The notes below the pieces were generated by a model that made no database searches, was not told the origin of the DNA, and was given only the letters and a program-made list of their open reading frames with translations. The position numbers and the translations under genes were made by a program. Of a DNA stretch of 64,000 nucleotides, positions 48,451 through 57,346 are shown piece after piece. Where the stretch lies: positions 1,116,001 to 1,180,000 of the forward strand of contig OZ242200.1 of the NCBI GenBank assembly GCA_965205995.1. Reading direction: 5' to 3'. Positions within the stretch are counted from its first letter, which is position 1. The number at the start of each line of letters is the position of its first letter. This DNA comes from MPNO01 sp965205995 (GTDB taxonomy: Bacteria; Pseudomonadota; Alphaproteobacteria; MPNO01).

Positions 48451-49572
48451 TTACGCCGCGTCGTCGCGCTCCAGCGCGGCGGTGCGTTCCTCGACCAGGG
48501 CGCCGAACGTGAATTGCGCCGGCCGCGCGCCCTCCAGCGGGATCTCGGGGGCCATCTTGCCCTCGGTGCGGATGCCGAACAGGGCGAGGGGGAGCGCCTT
48601 CCACGGATGCGCGGCGAGGTCCGCGACCGCGCTCGCCTCGTAGCCGCAATGGGCCATGCAGTCGGCGCATTTCTCGTAATTGCCGGTGCCGTATGAGTCC
48701 CAGTCGGTTCCGTCCATCAGCTCGCGGAACGACGGCGCATAGCCCTCGCCCAGCAAATAGCAGGGGCGCTGCCAGCCGAACACGTTGCGCGTCGGGTTGC
48801 CCCACGGGGTGCAGCGATAGTCCCGGTTGCCGGCGAGGAAGTCGAGATAGAGGGCGGAGTGGTTGAGCGGCCACTTCCTGACGCGGCCGCGCGCGAAGAT
48901 GGCGCGGAACAGCTCCTTGGTCTTGCGCCGGTTGAGGAAATGCTGCTGGTCGGGGGCGCGCTCATATGCGTAGCCCGGCGAGACCGTGACGCCGTCGACC
49001 CCGAGCCCGGCGAGGCTGTCGAAGAATTCCGCGACCTCGCCGGCGTCCACGCCGTCGAACAGTGTGCAATTGACCGACACCCGGAACCCCTTGGCGCGGG
49101 CGGCGGCGATCGCCCGGATTGCCGCGTCGTAGACGCCGTCTTGGCAGACCGAGCGGTCATGCACCGCGCGGGTGCCGTCGAGATGGATCGAGAAGGAGAA
49201 GAACGGGCTGGGCTCGAAGAGGTCGAGCTTCTTCTCCAGGAGCAGCGCGTTGGTGCAGAGATAGACATATTTCTTGCGCGCGACGATGGCCGCGACGATG
49301 CCGCCGATCTCGCGGTGGATCAGCGGTTCGCCGCCGGCGATCGACACCACCGGCGCGCCGCATTCCTCGACCGCGCCGACGGCGTCGGCGACGCTCATCC
49401 GCCGGTCGAGGATCGGATCGGGATAGTCGATCTTGCCGCAGCCGGCGCAGGCGAGGTTGCAGCGGAACAACGGCTCCAGCATCAGGACCAGCGGGTAGCG
49501 CCGGTTGCCGCAGAGCCGCTGTTTCAGGATATAGGCGCCGATACGGAGTTGCTGGCCCAGCGCTACACCCAT
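48451..49572 (-). CDS. hpnH: Adenosyl-hopene transferase HpnH (radical SAM)
   Basis: A 373-residue radical SAM protein. The [4Fe-4S] cluster Cys triad is C38-x3-C42-x2-C45 in RCNLACAGCGK, followed by SIAGGEPLIHREIGGI. A second Cys group, CADCMAHCGYEASA, is near the C-terminus. HpnH attaches the 5'-deoxyadenosyl radical to hopene, the first step of extended (C35) hopanoids. ATG 49572 follows GGAGGTGTGTGC; the long upstream frame is antisense sequence. It is transcribed opposite to hpnG, unlike the usual operon. Confidence 0.93.
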   Translation of the reverse strand: MGVALGQQLRIGAYILKQRLCGNRRYPLVLMLEPLFRCNLACAGCGKIDYPDPILDRRMSVADAVGAVEECGAPVVSIAGGEPLIHREIGGIVAAIVARKKYVYLCTNALLLEKKLDLFEPSPFFSFSIHLDGTRAVHDRSVCQDGVYDAAIRAIAAARAKGFRVSVNCTLFDGVDAGEVAEFFDSLAGLGVDGVTVSPGYAYERAPDQQHFLNRRKTKELFRAIFARGRVRKWPLNHSALYLDFLAGNRDYRCTPWGNPTRNVFGWQRPCYLLGEGYAPSFRELMDGTDWDSYGTGNYEKCADCMAHCGYEASAVADLAAHPWKALPLALFGIRTEGKMAPEIPLEGARPAQFTFGALVEERTAALERDDAA

Positions 49573-49704
49573 GCACACACCTCCAATCGGCCCCTCGCGG
49601 CATCCGGGACGCGCGAAGTCCTCGGCGATTATCGGGCGATCCGGTAGCCATGTCCAATCGCCGCTCGCGGTGGCGGATGACGCGCCCGGGCGCGAGGCGC
49701 TACG

Positions 49705-50367
49705 ATGCCGGCCAACCAGGTTGCGGAGGCCCGATTGCCCCGGACGATACGCTCGATAGTCTCGACGCTCGGCGTCGGCGCGCTCCTGTTCGCGCTCGCC
49801 GGGCCGGCGGCGGCCGACCGGTCCGACCCGGTCAAGGTGGTCGAGGCGTTTCACGCGACCCTGCTCGAAGTCATGAAGGGCGCCAAGACGCTCGGCTATG
49901 CGGGGCGGCACCGCCTGCTCGCGCCGGCGATCGAGGAGGCGTTCCATCTCCGGCTGATGAGCCGGATGGTGGCCGGCGGGCGTCACTGGAAGCGCTTTTC
50001 CAAGGCGGAGAAGAAGAGCTTCGCCGCCGCCTTCTCCGGCCTGGTTGCCGCGACCTATGCCCATCGGTTCGACGGGTATTCGGGCCAGAGCTTCAAAATC
50101 CTCGGCTCGGCGGCGCTGCGCCCGAAAACCGTTCTGGTCAAGACCAGCATCGTCGGATCGAAGCGGGAGGACACCAAGCTCAACTATCTGCTGAGCCGGT
50201 TCGGCGACGGCTGGCGCGTCATCGACGTCTATCTCAAGGGCGCGGTGAGCGAGGTGGCGACCAAGCGTTCGGAGTATTCGGGGATATTGCGCAAGGAGGG
50301 GGTGAACGCCCTGGTGAAGCGGATCAGGGACAAGACCGCCGAGCTGGCGGCGAAGGGGAGGCGCTAG
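49705..50367 (+). CDS. hpnM: MlaC/Ttg2D-family periplasmic protein HpnM
   Basis: A 220-residue secreted protein. A hydrophobic signal segment (STLGVGALLFALAGPAAA) precedes the MlaC-like domain (DPVKVVEAFHATLLEVMKGA, FSKAEKKSFAAAFSGL, RVIDVYLKGAVSEVATKRSE). MlaC homologues shuttle lipids across the periplasm; HpnM is linked to hopanoid export. It lies between hpnH and hpnC, which are both on the other strand, and its end is 9 bp from the hpnC end. Confidence 0.85.
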   Translation: MPANQVAEARLPRTIRSIVSTLGVGALLFALAGPAAADRSDPVKVVEAFHATLLEVMKGAKTLGYAGRHRLLAPAIEEAFHLRLMSRMVAGGRHWKRFSKAEKKSFAAAFSGLVAATYAHRFDGYSGQSFKILGSAALRPKTVLVKTSIVGSKREDTKLNYLLSRFGDGWRVIDVYLKGAVSEVATKRSEYSGILRKEGVNALVKRIRDKTAELAAKGRR

Positions 50368-50376
50368 CCCGGCCCC

Positions 50377-51240
50377 CTACCGCCCCAGCAGCAGCCCGCC
50401 CAGCGCGCCGCCGATTCCGGCGCGGACGAAATCCCGGCGGCTGAGCGCCACCCTCCCGGCGAGCGGGTCGCCGGCGCGCAGCAGGGCCGCGAGCCGGCGG
50501 GCGAGGCGGACGATGATCGCCGTCTCCATCGCCAGCCGCCGGTTGCTGACCGCGCCGGGCAGCGCCCGGGCGTCCGCCATCAGCCCGTCGATGCCGTCGA
50601 GCATGCGGTCGAGGACCGAGCGCAGCGCGGCGCTCGACCGGCCGGCGTCGAGCGCGTCCGCGCCGATCCCCGCCTCCTCCAGCCAGGGTTCCGGCAGATA
50701 GACCCGGTCGAACGCGCGGTAGTCGTCCTGGCAGTCCTGCAGGTGATTGAGCAGCTGGAGCGCGCCGCAGAGCGGGTCCGATGCCCGCCAGGTGGCGCGG
50801 TCCTCTCCGTGCAGGTCGAGGACGTAGCGCCCGACCGGCGCGGCGGACAGGTTGCAATACCCCATCAGCTCGTCCCAATCGGCATAGCGCCGCTTGGTCG
50901 CGTCCTGCTTGAACGCGGCGATGATGTCGACGACGTGGCGCGGGTCCAGCCCGGTCTCGGCGAGGCTTTGCCGCATCCGGACGGCCTTTTCGAGCCCGGG
51001 CCCGGCCGGGACCTCCCCCTTGACCGCGGCCTCGAATGCGTCGAGCCGGCGGAGCTTCTCCTCCGGCGGAAGATCGGGGTTGTCGGCGATGTCGTCGGTG
51101 GTCCTGGCGATCGCGTAATAGGTCTTGATGTGCGGGCGCAGCCGGGCCGGCAGGAGCCACGACCCGACGGGAAAATTCTCGTCCCCCGACCACTTGCCGG
51201 ACGGCGTCGCCAATTGGTCGGACCCGGCGGCGTCAGCCAT
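50377..51240 (-). CDS. hpnC: Hydroxysqualene synthase HpnC
   Basis: A 287-residue squalene-synthase-like protein. SGDENFPVGSWLLPARLRPH and YYAIARTTDDIADN are HpnC-typical, and the second Asp-rich motif is LLNHLQDCQDDYRAFDRVYLP. HpnC converts presqualene diphosphate to hydroxysqualene, which HpnE reduces to squalene. Its start overlaps the hpnB stop by eight bases, so it is co-translated with hpnB. The C-terminal 20 residues (RRDFVRAGIGGALGGLLLG) are hydrophobic. Confidence 0.9.
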   Translation of the reverse strand: MADAAGSDQLATPSGKWSGDENFPVGSWLLPARLRPHIKTYYAIARTTDDIADNPDLPPEEKLRRLDAFEAAVKGEVPAGPGLEKAVRMRQSLAETGLDPRHVVDIIAAFKQDATKRRYADWDELMGYCNLSAAPVGRYVLDLHGEDRATWRASDPLCGALQLLNHLQDCQDDYRAFDRVYLPEPWLEEAGIGADALDAGRSSAALRSVLDRMLDGIDGLMADARALPGAVSNRRLAMETAIIVRLARRLAALLRAGDPLAGRVALSRRDFVRAGIGGALGGLLLGR

Positions 51241-52396
51241 CTGCGGACCCGGGGGCGTAGACGCGGGATTTCCAGGCCTGCCCGGCGCCCTGCCAGTGGC
51301 AGCGCGCGGAATCGACGCACATCGCGACGAACAGCGCCGCCGCGACCGGCAGGGCGAGCCCGGCGATCGCCGGCAGGCCGTAGAGCCGGTTGACCGGCCA
51401 GGCCGCGAACGCCATCGCCGCCCAGGCCGCGGCGCCGAGCCCGGCGGCGATCCACCCCCCGTGCAGCGGCAGGCAAAGCAACGCGGCCGGGGGCGCGAGA
51501 TAGACCAGCGCCATGCCGAGCACGGTGCCGATCAGCGCGAGCGCGGAATAACCGAGCTGGTCGAAGGCGGACCGCGCCACCATCGCCCAGATCTCGCCGA
51601 GACCGCTGTAGCGCCGGATGCTGCGCGACCCGTCGGTCAGCGCAAGCCGGATCGGCCCGCCCGGCTTCACCGCGCGCGCGAGCGCGATGTCGTCGATCAG
51701 CGCGCCCCGGATCGCTCCGATCCCGCCGATCCGTTCCAGCGCGCTGCGCCTGAGCAGCACGCAGCCGCCCGCCGCCGCGGCGATCCGCCGGCCGGGATCG
51801 TTGACCCAGGCGAACGGGTAGAGCTTCCCGAAGAACAGGATGAAGGGCGGGATCAGCAGCCGCTCCCAGAACGAGTCGGCGCGCAACCGCACCATCAGCG
51901 AGAGCAGGTCGAGCGCGCGCGCCTCGGCCTCGGAGACCAGCGCGCGCAGCATGTCGGGCGGATGCACGACATCGGCGTCGGTCAGCCACAGATAGCGGGG
52001 CCGCCGCCGATCCGCGACATAGGCAAGGCCGCGGGACAGCGCCCAGACCTTGCCCTTCCACCCGGCCGCCAGCGGCCCCGCTTCGATCACCGCGACATCG
52101 GCGCCCTCACCCGCCGCACGGGCGATGGCGGCGGTTCCGTCGCCGCTCCCGTCATCGACGACGACGACCGAGAATTCGCCGGGGTAGTCCTGCCCGGCGA
52201 GCGCGGCCACCGCGTGGCCTATGGTCTCGCGCTCGTCCCTGGCCGGCACCACCGCGGCGACCGCCGGCCAGTCCTCGGGCGGCGGCGCGGCGCCCGCCCC
52301 GTCGAGCCGCGGTCGCGCCCGCCAGAAGCCGCCGCGCCCCGCCAGCAGGCCGAGCCAGGCGGCCAGCGCGGCCGCCGCCAGCCCGGTCCAGACCAT
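51233..52396 (-). CDS. hpnB: Hopanoid-associated glycosyltransferase-like protein HpnB
   Basis: A 387-residue GT2-type glycosyltransferase. An N-terminal membrane helix (WTGLAAAALAAWLGLLAG) precedes AAVVPARDERETIG, VVDDGSGDGT and LTDADVVHPPD (the metal-binding DAD-like motif); several C-terminal hydrophobic segments follow. HpnB is the standard neighbour of HpnC in hopanoid operons, although its acceptor is not established. Its ATG at 52396 overlaps the stop of the upstream extradiol dioxygenase (TGATG), so a catabolic gene and hopanoid genes share a transcript. Confidence 0.87.
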   Translation of the reverse strand: MVWTGLAAAALAAWLGLLAGRGGFWRARPRLDGAGAAPPPEDWPAVAAVVPARDERETIGHAVAALAGQDYPGEFSVVVVDDGSGDGTAAIARAAGEGADVAVIEAGPLAAGWKGKVWALSRGLAYVADRRRPRYLWLTDADVVHPPDMLRALVSEAEARALDLLSLMVRLRADSFWERLLIPPFILFFGKLYPFAWVNDPGRRIAAAAGGCVLLRRSALERIGGIGAIRGALIDDIALARAVKPGGPIRLALTDGSRSIRRYSGLGEIWAMVARSAFDQLGYSALALIGTVLGMALVYLAPPAALLCLPLHGGWIAAGLGAAAWAAMAFAAWPVNRLYGLPAIAGLALPVAAALFVAMCVDSARCHWQGAGQAWKSRVYAPGSADG

Positions 52397-53454
52397 CAGA
52401 GGGTCCGTTCGTGGTCGATCTGCAGCCGGGTGAGGAAAGGCACCATCGGATGGACGCCGAGCGCGCGCATCCGCTCCATGTCGAGGCTCGCCAGCGCCGC
52501 GGTCTCCTCTTCGCCGAGCCCGGAAGCCGCCGCGTAGGCGGCGGGATCGCCGACATAGCGTGCCCGCTCCCGGGCGCTGTTCGAGAGCAGATGCAGGATT
52601 CGGGTGAGTTCCACCCGCTCGGCATGGACCGGCGGGTAGTGCGGCACATGGGCGGAGTCCGGCTCGGGGGTGAACCAGCCGAGCGAGCCGTAGATATGGT
52701 GCCAGCTCGGGTCGAGCTGGACGATATCGGGCACCCGTTCGCCGAGCGCGCCGGCGCCGATCGCCCAGCATCGGAGCTCGACATTGCCGGTCGCGTCGAG
52801 CCGCTTCTCGTCGAGCGACAGCAGCGTCCTCAGCCGGCCGCGGCCGAGCGGCTCCAGCAGCGCCTTGTCGAATTCGAGGTCGGGGTTGGAATAGCGCTCG
52901 GTGCCCGGGAAATGGGACATGCCGCCGCTGGCGACCACCACCGCGCGGACGTCGATGGCGGCGAGCGCGCGCGCAAGCGCCTGGCCGAAGCCGTAGCAGC
53001 GCTCCATCGACGGCTGCGGCGGCACATAGGCGTTGACGTAGAGCGGGACGATCGGCGCGTTGACCCCGAGATGGGCGAGCGGGATGCCGAAGGCGTAGTC
53101 GATCTCGGCGGTCGAGGTGAAGGCGGGATCGAACCCCTCGGCCTGGAGATGGCGGATCATCGCGTGCGCGGTGGCGCTCGCCACCTCGTGGCGGAAGTCG
53201 CGCCCGGCGAACGAGCCCCTGACCTCGGCGCCGGTATGCAGCGTGAAGGCCGGCGTGCAGTGCAGGAAGAACTGGTTGACGTGGTCGTTGGCGATGACGA
53301 TCCAGACATCGGGTTCGAGCGCCGCCAGCGCCCCGCCGATCCGCGCCGCCACCTCGCGCACCCGCGCCACCGTGGCGGGGTCCTCGGTCTCGGGCATGGT
53401 GAAGAACTGCGGCGCATGGGGAACGAACGCACCGCCGAGTACATGCGACGTCAT
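52396..53454 (-). CDS. Class III extradiol ring-cleavage dioxygenase (LigB domain fused to LigA-like C-terminus)
   Basis: A 352-residue protein. The first ~270 residues form a LigB-type catalytic domain: GGAFVPHAPQF with an iron-binding His, VIANDHVNQFF with the catalytic His, and VVVASGGMSHFPGTER. The last ~75 residues (ARYVGDPAAYAAASGLGEEE, ALGVHPMVPFLTRLQ) resemble the small LigA subunit, so catalytic and small subunits are joined, as in gallate-type dioxygenases. It opens catecholic rings meta to the hydroxyls using Fe(II). The substrate is not assigned. It is divergent from the amidohydrolase gene. Confidence 0.87.
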   Translation of the reverse strand: MTSHVLGGAFVPHAPQFFTMPETEDPATVARVREVAARIGGALAALEPDVWIVIANDHVNQFFLHCTPAFTLHTGAEVRGSFAGRDFRHEVASATAHAMIRHLQAEGFDPAFTSTAEIDYAFGIPLAHLGVNAPIVPLYVNAYVPPQPSMERCYGFGQALARALAAIDVRAVVVASGGMSHFPGTERYSNPDLEFDKALLEPLGRGRLRTLLSLDEKRLDATGNVELRCWAIGAGALGERVPDIVQLDPSWHHIYGSLGWFTPEPDSAHVPHYPPVHAERVELTRILHLLSNSARERARYVGDPAAYAAASGLGEEETAALASLDMERMRALGVHPMVPFLTRLQIDHERTL

Positions 53455-53552
53455 GGCTTCGCCTCCCGGCTCTCGCTCAGACGGCGGAGTTTAGCGCGTT
53501 TTCCGCGGTGGAAAACATGGCTATGGTGCCGCCCCCGACGAGAAGGAGCCCG

Positions 53553-54557
53553 GTGTTGCACAGCCATTCGCCGATCGACATCCACGCCCATTTCTACCCG
53601 CCGGAATATTTGCAGACGCTCGCGCGGGACGGCCATCGCTATGGCGGCGCGGCGACCTCCGGGGCGGCGGGATTCACCGTCACCGGCGGGCCGATATCGA
53701 TGGGGCCGCTGCCGCAGAAATTCACCGATATCGACCTCCGCGTCGCCGAGATGGACGAGATCGGGGTGGAGATCCACGCGCTGTCGCTGACCGGCCCGAT
53801 GATCGATTTCGCCGATGGCGAGGACGCGCTGTCGCTGGCGGCGGCGTTCAACGACGGCTGCGCGGCGGCGCATGAAAAATACCCCGAGCGGCTGGTCGGG
53901 CTGGCGACGCTGCCCTGGCACGAGCCCGCGCTGGCGGTGAAGGAGCTCGAACGCGCCGCCGCCCTGCCCGGCATCAGGGGGGTCTATTCGATGACCCGGG
54001 TACGCCAAAGCGAGCTCGGCGACGAGGACTACCTGCCCATCTTCGAGGCGATCGACGGGCTCGGCCTGCCGCTGTTCCTGCACCCGGTGCATGTCGTCGA
54101 CCCGCAGCGGCTCGCGCGCTACTACCTCACCAACCTGCTGGGCAACCCGATGGAATCGGGGATCGCGGCGGCGCATCTGATCTTTTCCGGCACGCTCGAC
54201 CGTTTCCCCGGTCTCGACGTCTGCCTGCCGCATGCCGGCGGCGTCTTCCCCTATGTCGTCGGCCGCCTCCAGCACGGCCACCACGTGCGGCCGGAGATGG
54301 CGCATCGCGACCGGGACAAGGGGCCGATGGAATACATCAGGCGGTTCCACTACGACACCGTCAGCCACTCCGACAAGGCGCTCGCCTATCTCATCGACCT
54401 GGTCGGCGCGGACCGGGTGATGCTCGGCAGCGACTACTGCTTCGACATGGGCTACGAGCGCCCGGTCGAGGTGGTGACCGGGCATGACGGCATCGGTGCG
54501 GAGGCGCGGGAGCGGATCCTGTCGGGCAACGCCAAGCGGCTTTTAGGCCTAGCCTAG
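53553..54557 (+). CDS. Amidohydrolase of the ACMSD family
   Basis: A 334-residue metal-dependent decarboxylase/hydrolase of the amidohydrolase superfamily resembling 2-amino-3-carboxymuconate-6-semialdehyde decarboxylase. It shows the metal-binding DIHAHFYPPEY, then LPLFLHPVHV, LDVCLPHAGGVFPY and the final Asp in VMLGSDYCFDMG. These enzymes often decarboxylate ring-cleavage products, which fits the extradiol dioxygenase encoded divergently next door. The GTG at 53553 (or TTG 53556) follows AGAAGGAG; an in-frame ATG at 53508 lies inside what is probably promoter sequence. Confidence 0.85.
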   Translation: MLHSHSPIDIHAHFYPPEYLQTLARDGHRYGGAATSGAAGFTVTGGPISMGPLPQKFTDIDLRVAEMDEIGVEIHALSLTGPMIDFADGEDALSLAAAFNDGCAAAHEKYPERLVGLATLPWHEPALAVKELERAAALPGIRGVYSMTRVRQSELGDEDYLPIFEAIDGLGLPLFLHPVHVVDPQRLARYYLTNLLGNPMESGIAAAHLIFSGTLDRFPGLDVCLPHAGGVFPYVVGRLQHGHHVRPEMAHRDRDKGPMEYIRRFHYDTVSHSDKALAYLIDLVGADRVMLGSDYCFDMGYERPVEVVTGHDGIGAEARERILSGNAKRLLGLA

Positions 54558-55418
54558 CGTCCCTCTGAACCAGTCGGCGATCTCGGCCCCCGACCAGAAC
54601 ACCACGCCGGGCCGCGCCGCCATCTGGGCCAGCATCGCTTCGAGATGCTTGATGCGGTGCGGCACGCCGCTGATATAGGGGTGGATGCCGAAGCCCATGA
54701 ACTTGGCCCGCCCGGCGCTCTCCTCGTAGAGCCGCTCGAACTGGTCCATGGTGCGGTCGTAGATCTCGGCGCCGCGATGGTTCTGCAGGATGATCATCGC
54801 GATGTCGTTGAGCTCGACCGAATAGGGCAGGTTGACCAGATCGCCGGCGCGGGTCTTGACCAGCGTCGGCTCGTCGTCCCAGACGAAATCGGCGACGTAA
54901 TCGAGCCCCGCCTCCTTGAGCAAATCCGAGGTCTCGTAGGTCTGGGTGAGGCCGGGGCCGATCCAGCCGCGCGGCCGGGTCCCGGTGAACGCCCCGATCC
55001 GCTCGACGGTCTCCTCGATGGTGCGGCGCTCGTCCTCCAGCAAATGCATCGGCCCCTGGTGGTAGGTATGCGGCAGGAATTCCCAGCCGGCTTCGAGCGC
55101 CGCCTCGGCGATCCTGGGATAGACGTCGCAGACCGAGGCGTTGAGCGAGAAGGTGGGCTTGATGCCGAGCCGGTCGAAGGCGGCCTTGATGCGCCAGAAC
55201 CCGACCCGCATGCCGTATTCCTGCCAGCTCCAGTTGGGGATGTCGGGCACGAACAGCGTCTCGCCGGGCGGCGTCAGCACCGCGCGCGGCATCGGCTTGG
55301 CGGTGTCCCAGTTCTCGATATTGAAGACCGGCCAGACGACGATACGCGCGCCGTCGGGCAGTTCGAGCGGCGGCCGGTCGACGATGGCGCTGTATTCGAT
55401 GCGGTCGCGTGGGTCCAC
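54549..55418 (-). CDS. Polysaccharide deacetylase-like (NodB-fold) hydrolase
   Basis: A 289-residue carbohydrate-esterase-4-like barrel of the type that includes PuuE-style allantoinases and other amide hydrolases. The family landmarks are ARIVVWPVFNIENWD near the start, SLNASVCDVYP, then EFLPHTYHQGPMH and GFGIHPYISG with candidate metal-binding histidines. GTG 55418 follows GGGAGAGGGACC and fits the family N-terminus better than the in-frame ATG at 55445. It overlaps the end of the amidohydrolase gene by nine bases, tail to tail, and lies just downstream of the TRAP membrane gene. Probably acts on the compound imported by that system. Confidence 0.8.
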   Translation of the reverse strand: MDPRDRIEYSAIVDRPPLELPDGARIVVWPVFNIENWDTAKPMPRAVLTPPGETLFVPDIPNWSWQEYGMRVGFWRIKAAFDRLGIKPTFSLNASVCDVYPRIAEAALEAGWEFLPHTYHQGPMHLLEDERRTIEETVERIGAFTGTRPRGWIGPGLTQTYETSDLLKEAGLDYVADFVWDDEPTLVKTRAGDLVNLPYSVELNDIAMIILQNHRGAEIYDRTMDQFERLYEESAGRAKFMGFGIHPYISGVPHRIKHLEAMLAQMAARPGVVFWSGAEIADWFRGTLG

Positions 55419-55465
55419 GGTCCCTCTCCCTGATTCCGGGCGCATTTATCCCGTCGGCGAAGAAC

Positions 55466-56773
55466 TCACATCAGGCTGGGCAGATAGAGGGCGATCCCCG
55501 GCGCCATGACCAGGATGATGATCAGGATGAGGTCGCAGAACAGGAACGGAATCGCATAGGACGCGACCTCGAACAGCGTCGTCCCGCGCACCATCCCCAT
55601 CATGATGTAGAGCAGCAGCCCGAAGGGCGGGGTGGTGGCGCTCATCTCCAGCGACATCAGCACGATCAGCGAGAACCAGATCAGGTCGTAGCCCAGCGTC
55701 TGCGCGATCGGATAGAAGATCGGCACGGTGATCAGCATCATCGAGACCTGGTCCATGAACATGCCGAGCATGATCAGGACCAGGAACATCGCCGTCAGGA
55801 TCACCAGCGGCGCCACCTCGAATCCGGTCGCCCATTCGGTGAGCCCGCGCCCGGCGCCCGACATCGACAGCAGTTGGCTGAACACGGTCGAGTTCATCAG
55901 GATGAAGAACACCATCCCGACCACCCTTATCGCGCCGACCAGCGAGGTCTTGAACGCCTGCCAGGTGAAGACGCGGAAGGCGATGGCGAGGATGCACACC
56001 CCGACCACCCCGAACGACGCCGATTCGGACGGCGTCGCCCAGCCCAGCACGATGAAGCCGATCACCATGAAGACGACCAGACTCATCGGCAGGATGTTGA
56101 CCGCCACCTGGTAGAGCTTCTCCTTCCAGCTGGTCGGCTCGATCTCGTAGCTCGGCGCGGCGTCGGGGTTGATCTTGAGCTGCAGCAGGATCATCGCCGC
56201 ATAGAGCGCGGCCAGCAGGAACCCCGGCAGCAGGCCGGCGATCAGCAGCGCGCCCACGTCGACCCCGGCGATCGAGGCCAGCAGCACGCCGAGCGAAGAC
56301 GGCGGGATGATCATCGCGAGCCCGCCGGTGCCGAGGATCGGCCCCATCGACATGCGCTTGTTGTAGCCCCGCCGGGTCATCTCGGGCACCAGAAGCGAGC
56401 CCAGCATGGCGGTGTTGGCCATCGTCGAGCCGGTCAGCGTCGAGAACAGTGAGCCGCCGATCACGGTCAGGAAGCAGAGCCGGCCCGGAACCCGCCCGAG
56501 CAGCTTATCGAGTGCGTCGAACACCCGGATCGCGAGCCCGGTATGGAAGAACAGCGCGCCCATCAGGATGAACATCGGGATCGGCGAAAGCGTGAAGGTG
56601 GTGATCAGCTGCGGCGCGTTGTCGGCGATCTGGATCAGGTTCGACCAGCCGTTGGCGAACACGAACATGCCCAGCACATTGGCGATCAGGAAGGTGAACG
56701 CGACCGGGAAGCCGAGCGCCATCCCGGCGACGACGCACCCCAGAAGAACCGCTCCTGCCTCATACCATTCCAT
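55466..56773 (-). CDS. dctM: TRAP transporter large permease subunit (DctM type)
   Basis: A 435-residue polytopic membrane protein, hydrophobic throughout with a dozen or so predicted segments. GGSLFSTLTGSTMANTAMLG is the DctM hallmark, and MIIPPSSLGVLLASIAGVDV and FMDQVSMMLITVPIFYPI are also conserved. It uses the sodium gradient to import the ligand delivered by a periplasmic receptor. It starts 3 bp after the dctQ stop, and the three receptor genes lie upstream on the same strand. Confidence 0.92.
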   Translation of the reverse strand: MEWYEAGAVLLGCVVAGMALGFPVAFTFLIANVLGMFVFANGWSNLIQIADNAPQLITTFTLSPIPMFILMGALFFHTGLAIRVFDALDKLLGRVPGRLCFLTVIGGSLFSTLTGSTMANTAMLGSLLVPEMTRRGYNKRMSMGPILGTGGLAMIIPPSSLGVLLASIAGVDVGALLIAGLLPGFLLAALYAAMILLQLKINPDAAPSYEIEPTSWKEKLYQVAVNILPMSLVVFMVIGFIVLGWATPSESASFGVVGVCILAIAFRVFTWQAFKTSLVGAIRVVGMVFFILMNSTVFSQLLSMSGAGRGLTEWATGFEVAPLVILTAMFLVLIMLGMFMDQVSMMLITVPIFYPIAQTLGYDLIWFSLIVLMSLEMSATTPPFGLLLYIMMGMVRGTTLFEVASYAIPFLFCDLILIIILVMAPGIALYLPSLM

Positions 56774-56776
56774 GGC

Positions 56777-57298
56777 TCAGACGCTGTCCTTCACCTCGCC
56801 GAGGTCGTAGGTGTAGTAGTGCCGGAGCCCGAGCAGAAACATCAGGAACTCGAGCGACACAAGCCCGTAGCCGAAGGGCATCGGCAGGAACTGCAGCCAA
56901 TAGGGCATGTCGATCCCGCGCACGTCGAGATTGCCGGTCTCGATGGCCTCGAAGAACAGCTCGATCGAGAGCCACGTGAAATAGGCCGCGACGAAGGCGC
57001 AGACGAAATACACCGCCTTGGCCAGCCCCTCGCGGATCGCCGGCGGCAGCATCGCGACCATCGCCTCGATCGCGACATGGCCCTTCTGGCGCACCAGCCA
57101 CGGGGCCGAGAACATCGCCACGTAGAGCAGCGCGTACTCGACCACCGTGGAGGTGAAAAGCGGCGGGGTGAACCCGATGGTCCGGATCGACACGTCGATC
57201 ACGATCATCGTGAAGATGCACGGGATCAGCGCGCAGGCGATCCATACCAGCACGCCGACGACCCGTTCGAGACCCCGGTCGAAGGACTCAAGCGTCAC
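56777..57298 (-). CDS. dctQ: TRAP transporter small permease subunit (DctQ type)
   Basis: A 173-residue protein with four hydrophobic segments, typical of DctQ. FTMIVIDVSIRTIGF and PWLVRQKGHVAIE are the conserved segments. It forms the membrane complex with DctM. The receptor gene lies 48 bp upstream, and the order receptor, Q, M is the standard one. No regulator for this system is seen. Confidence 0.9.
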   Translation of the reverse strand: MTLESFDRGLERVVGVLVWIACALIPCIFTMIVIDVSIRTIGFTPPLFTSTVVEYALLYVAMFSAPWLVRQKGHVAIEAMVAMLPPAIREGLAKAVYFVCAFVAAYFTWLSIELFFEAIETGNLDVRGIDMPYWLQFLPMPFGYGLVSLEFLMFLLGLRHYYTYDLGEVKDSV

Positions 57299-57346
57299 GG
57301 CCTCTCCCGCCTCCTTCGCCGGGTTCTGCGATAGTCGGCCCGGAAC

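Noticed and set aside
51125..52537. 470-codon plus-strand frame
   Set aside because: Shadow of hpnB and hpnC on the minus strand.
55409..56452. His/Asp/Arg/Gln-rich plus-strand frame, looking like a metal-binding protein
   Set aside because: It is antisense to the dctM membrane protein; hydrophobic codons read backwards give such composition.
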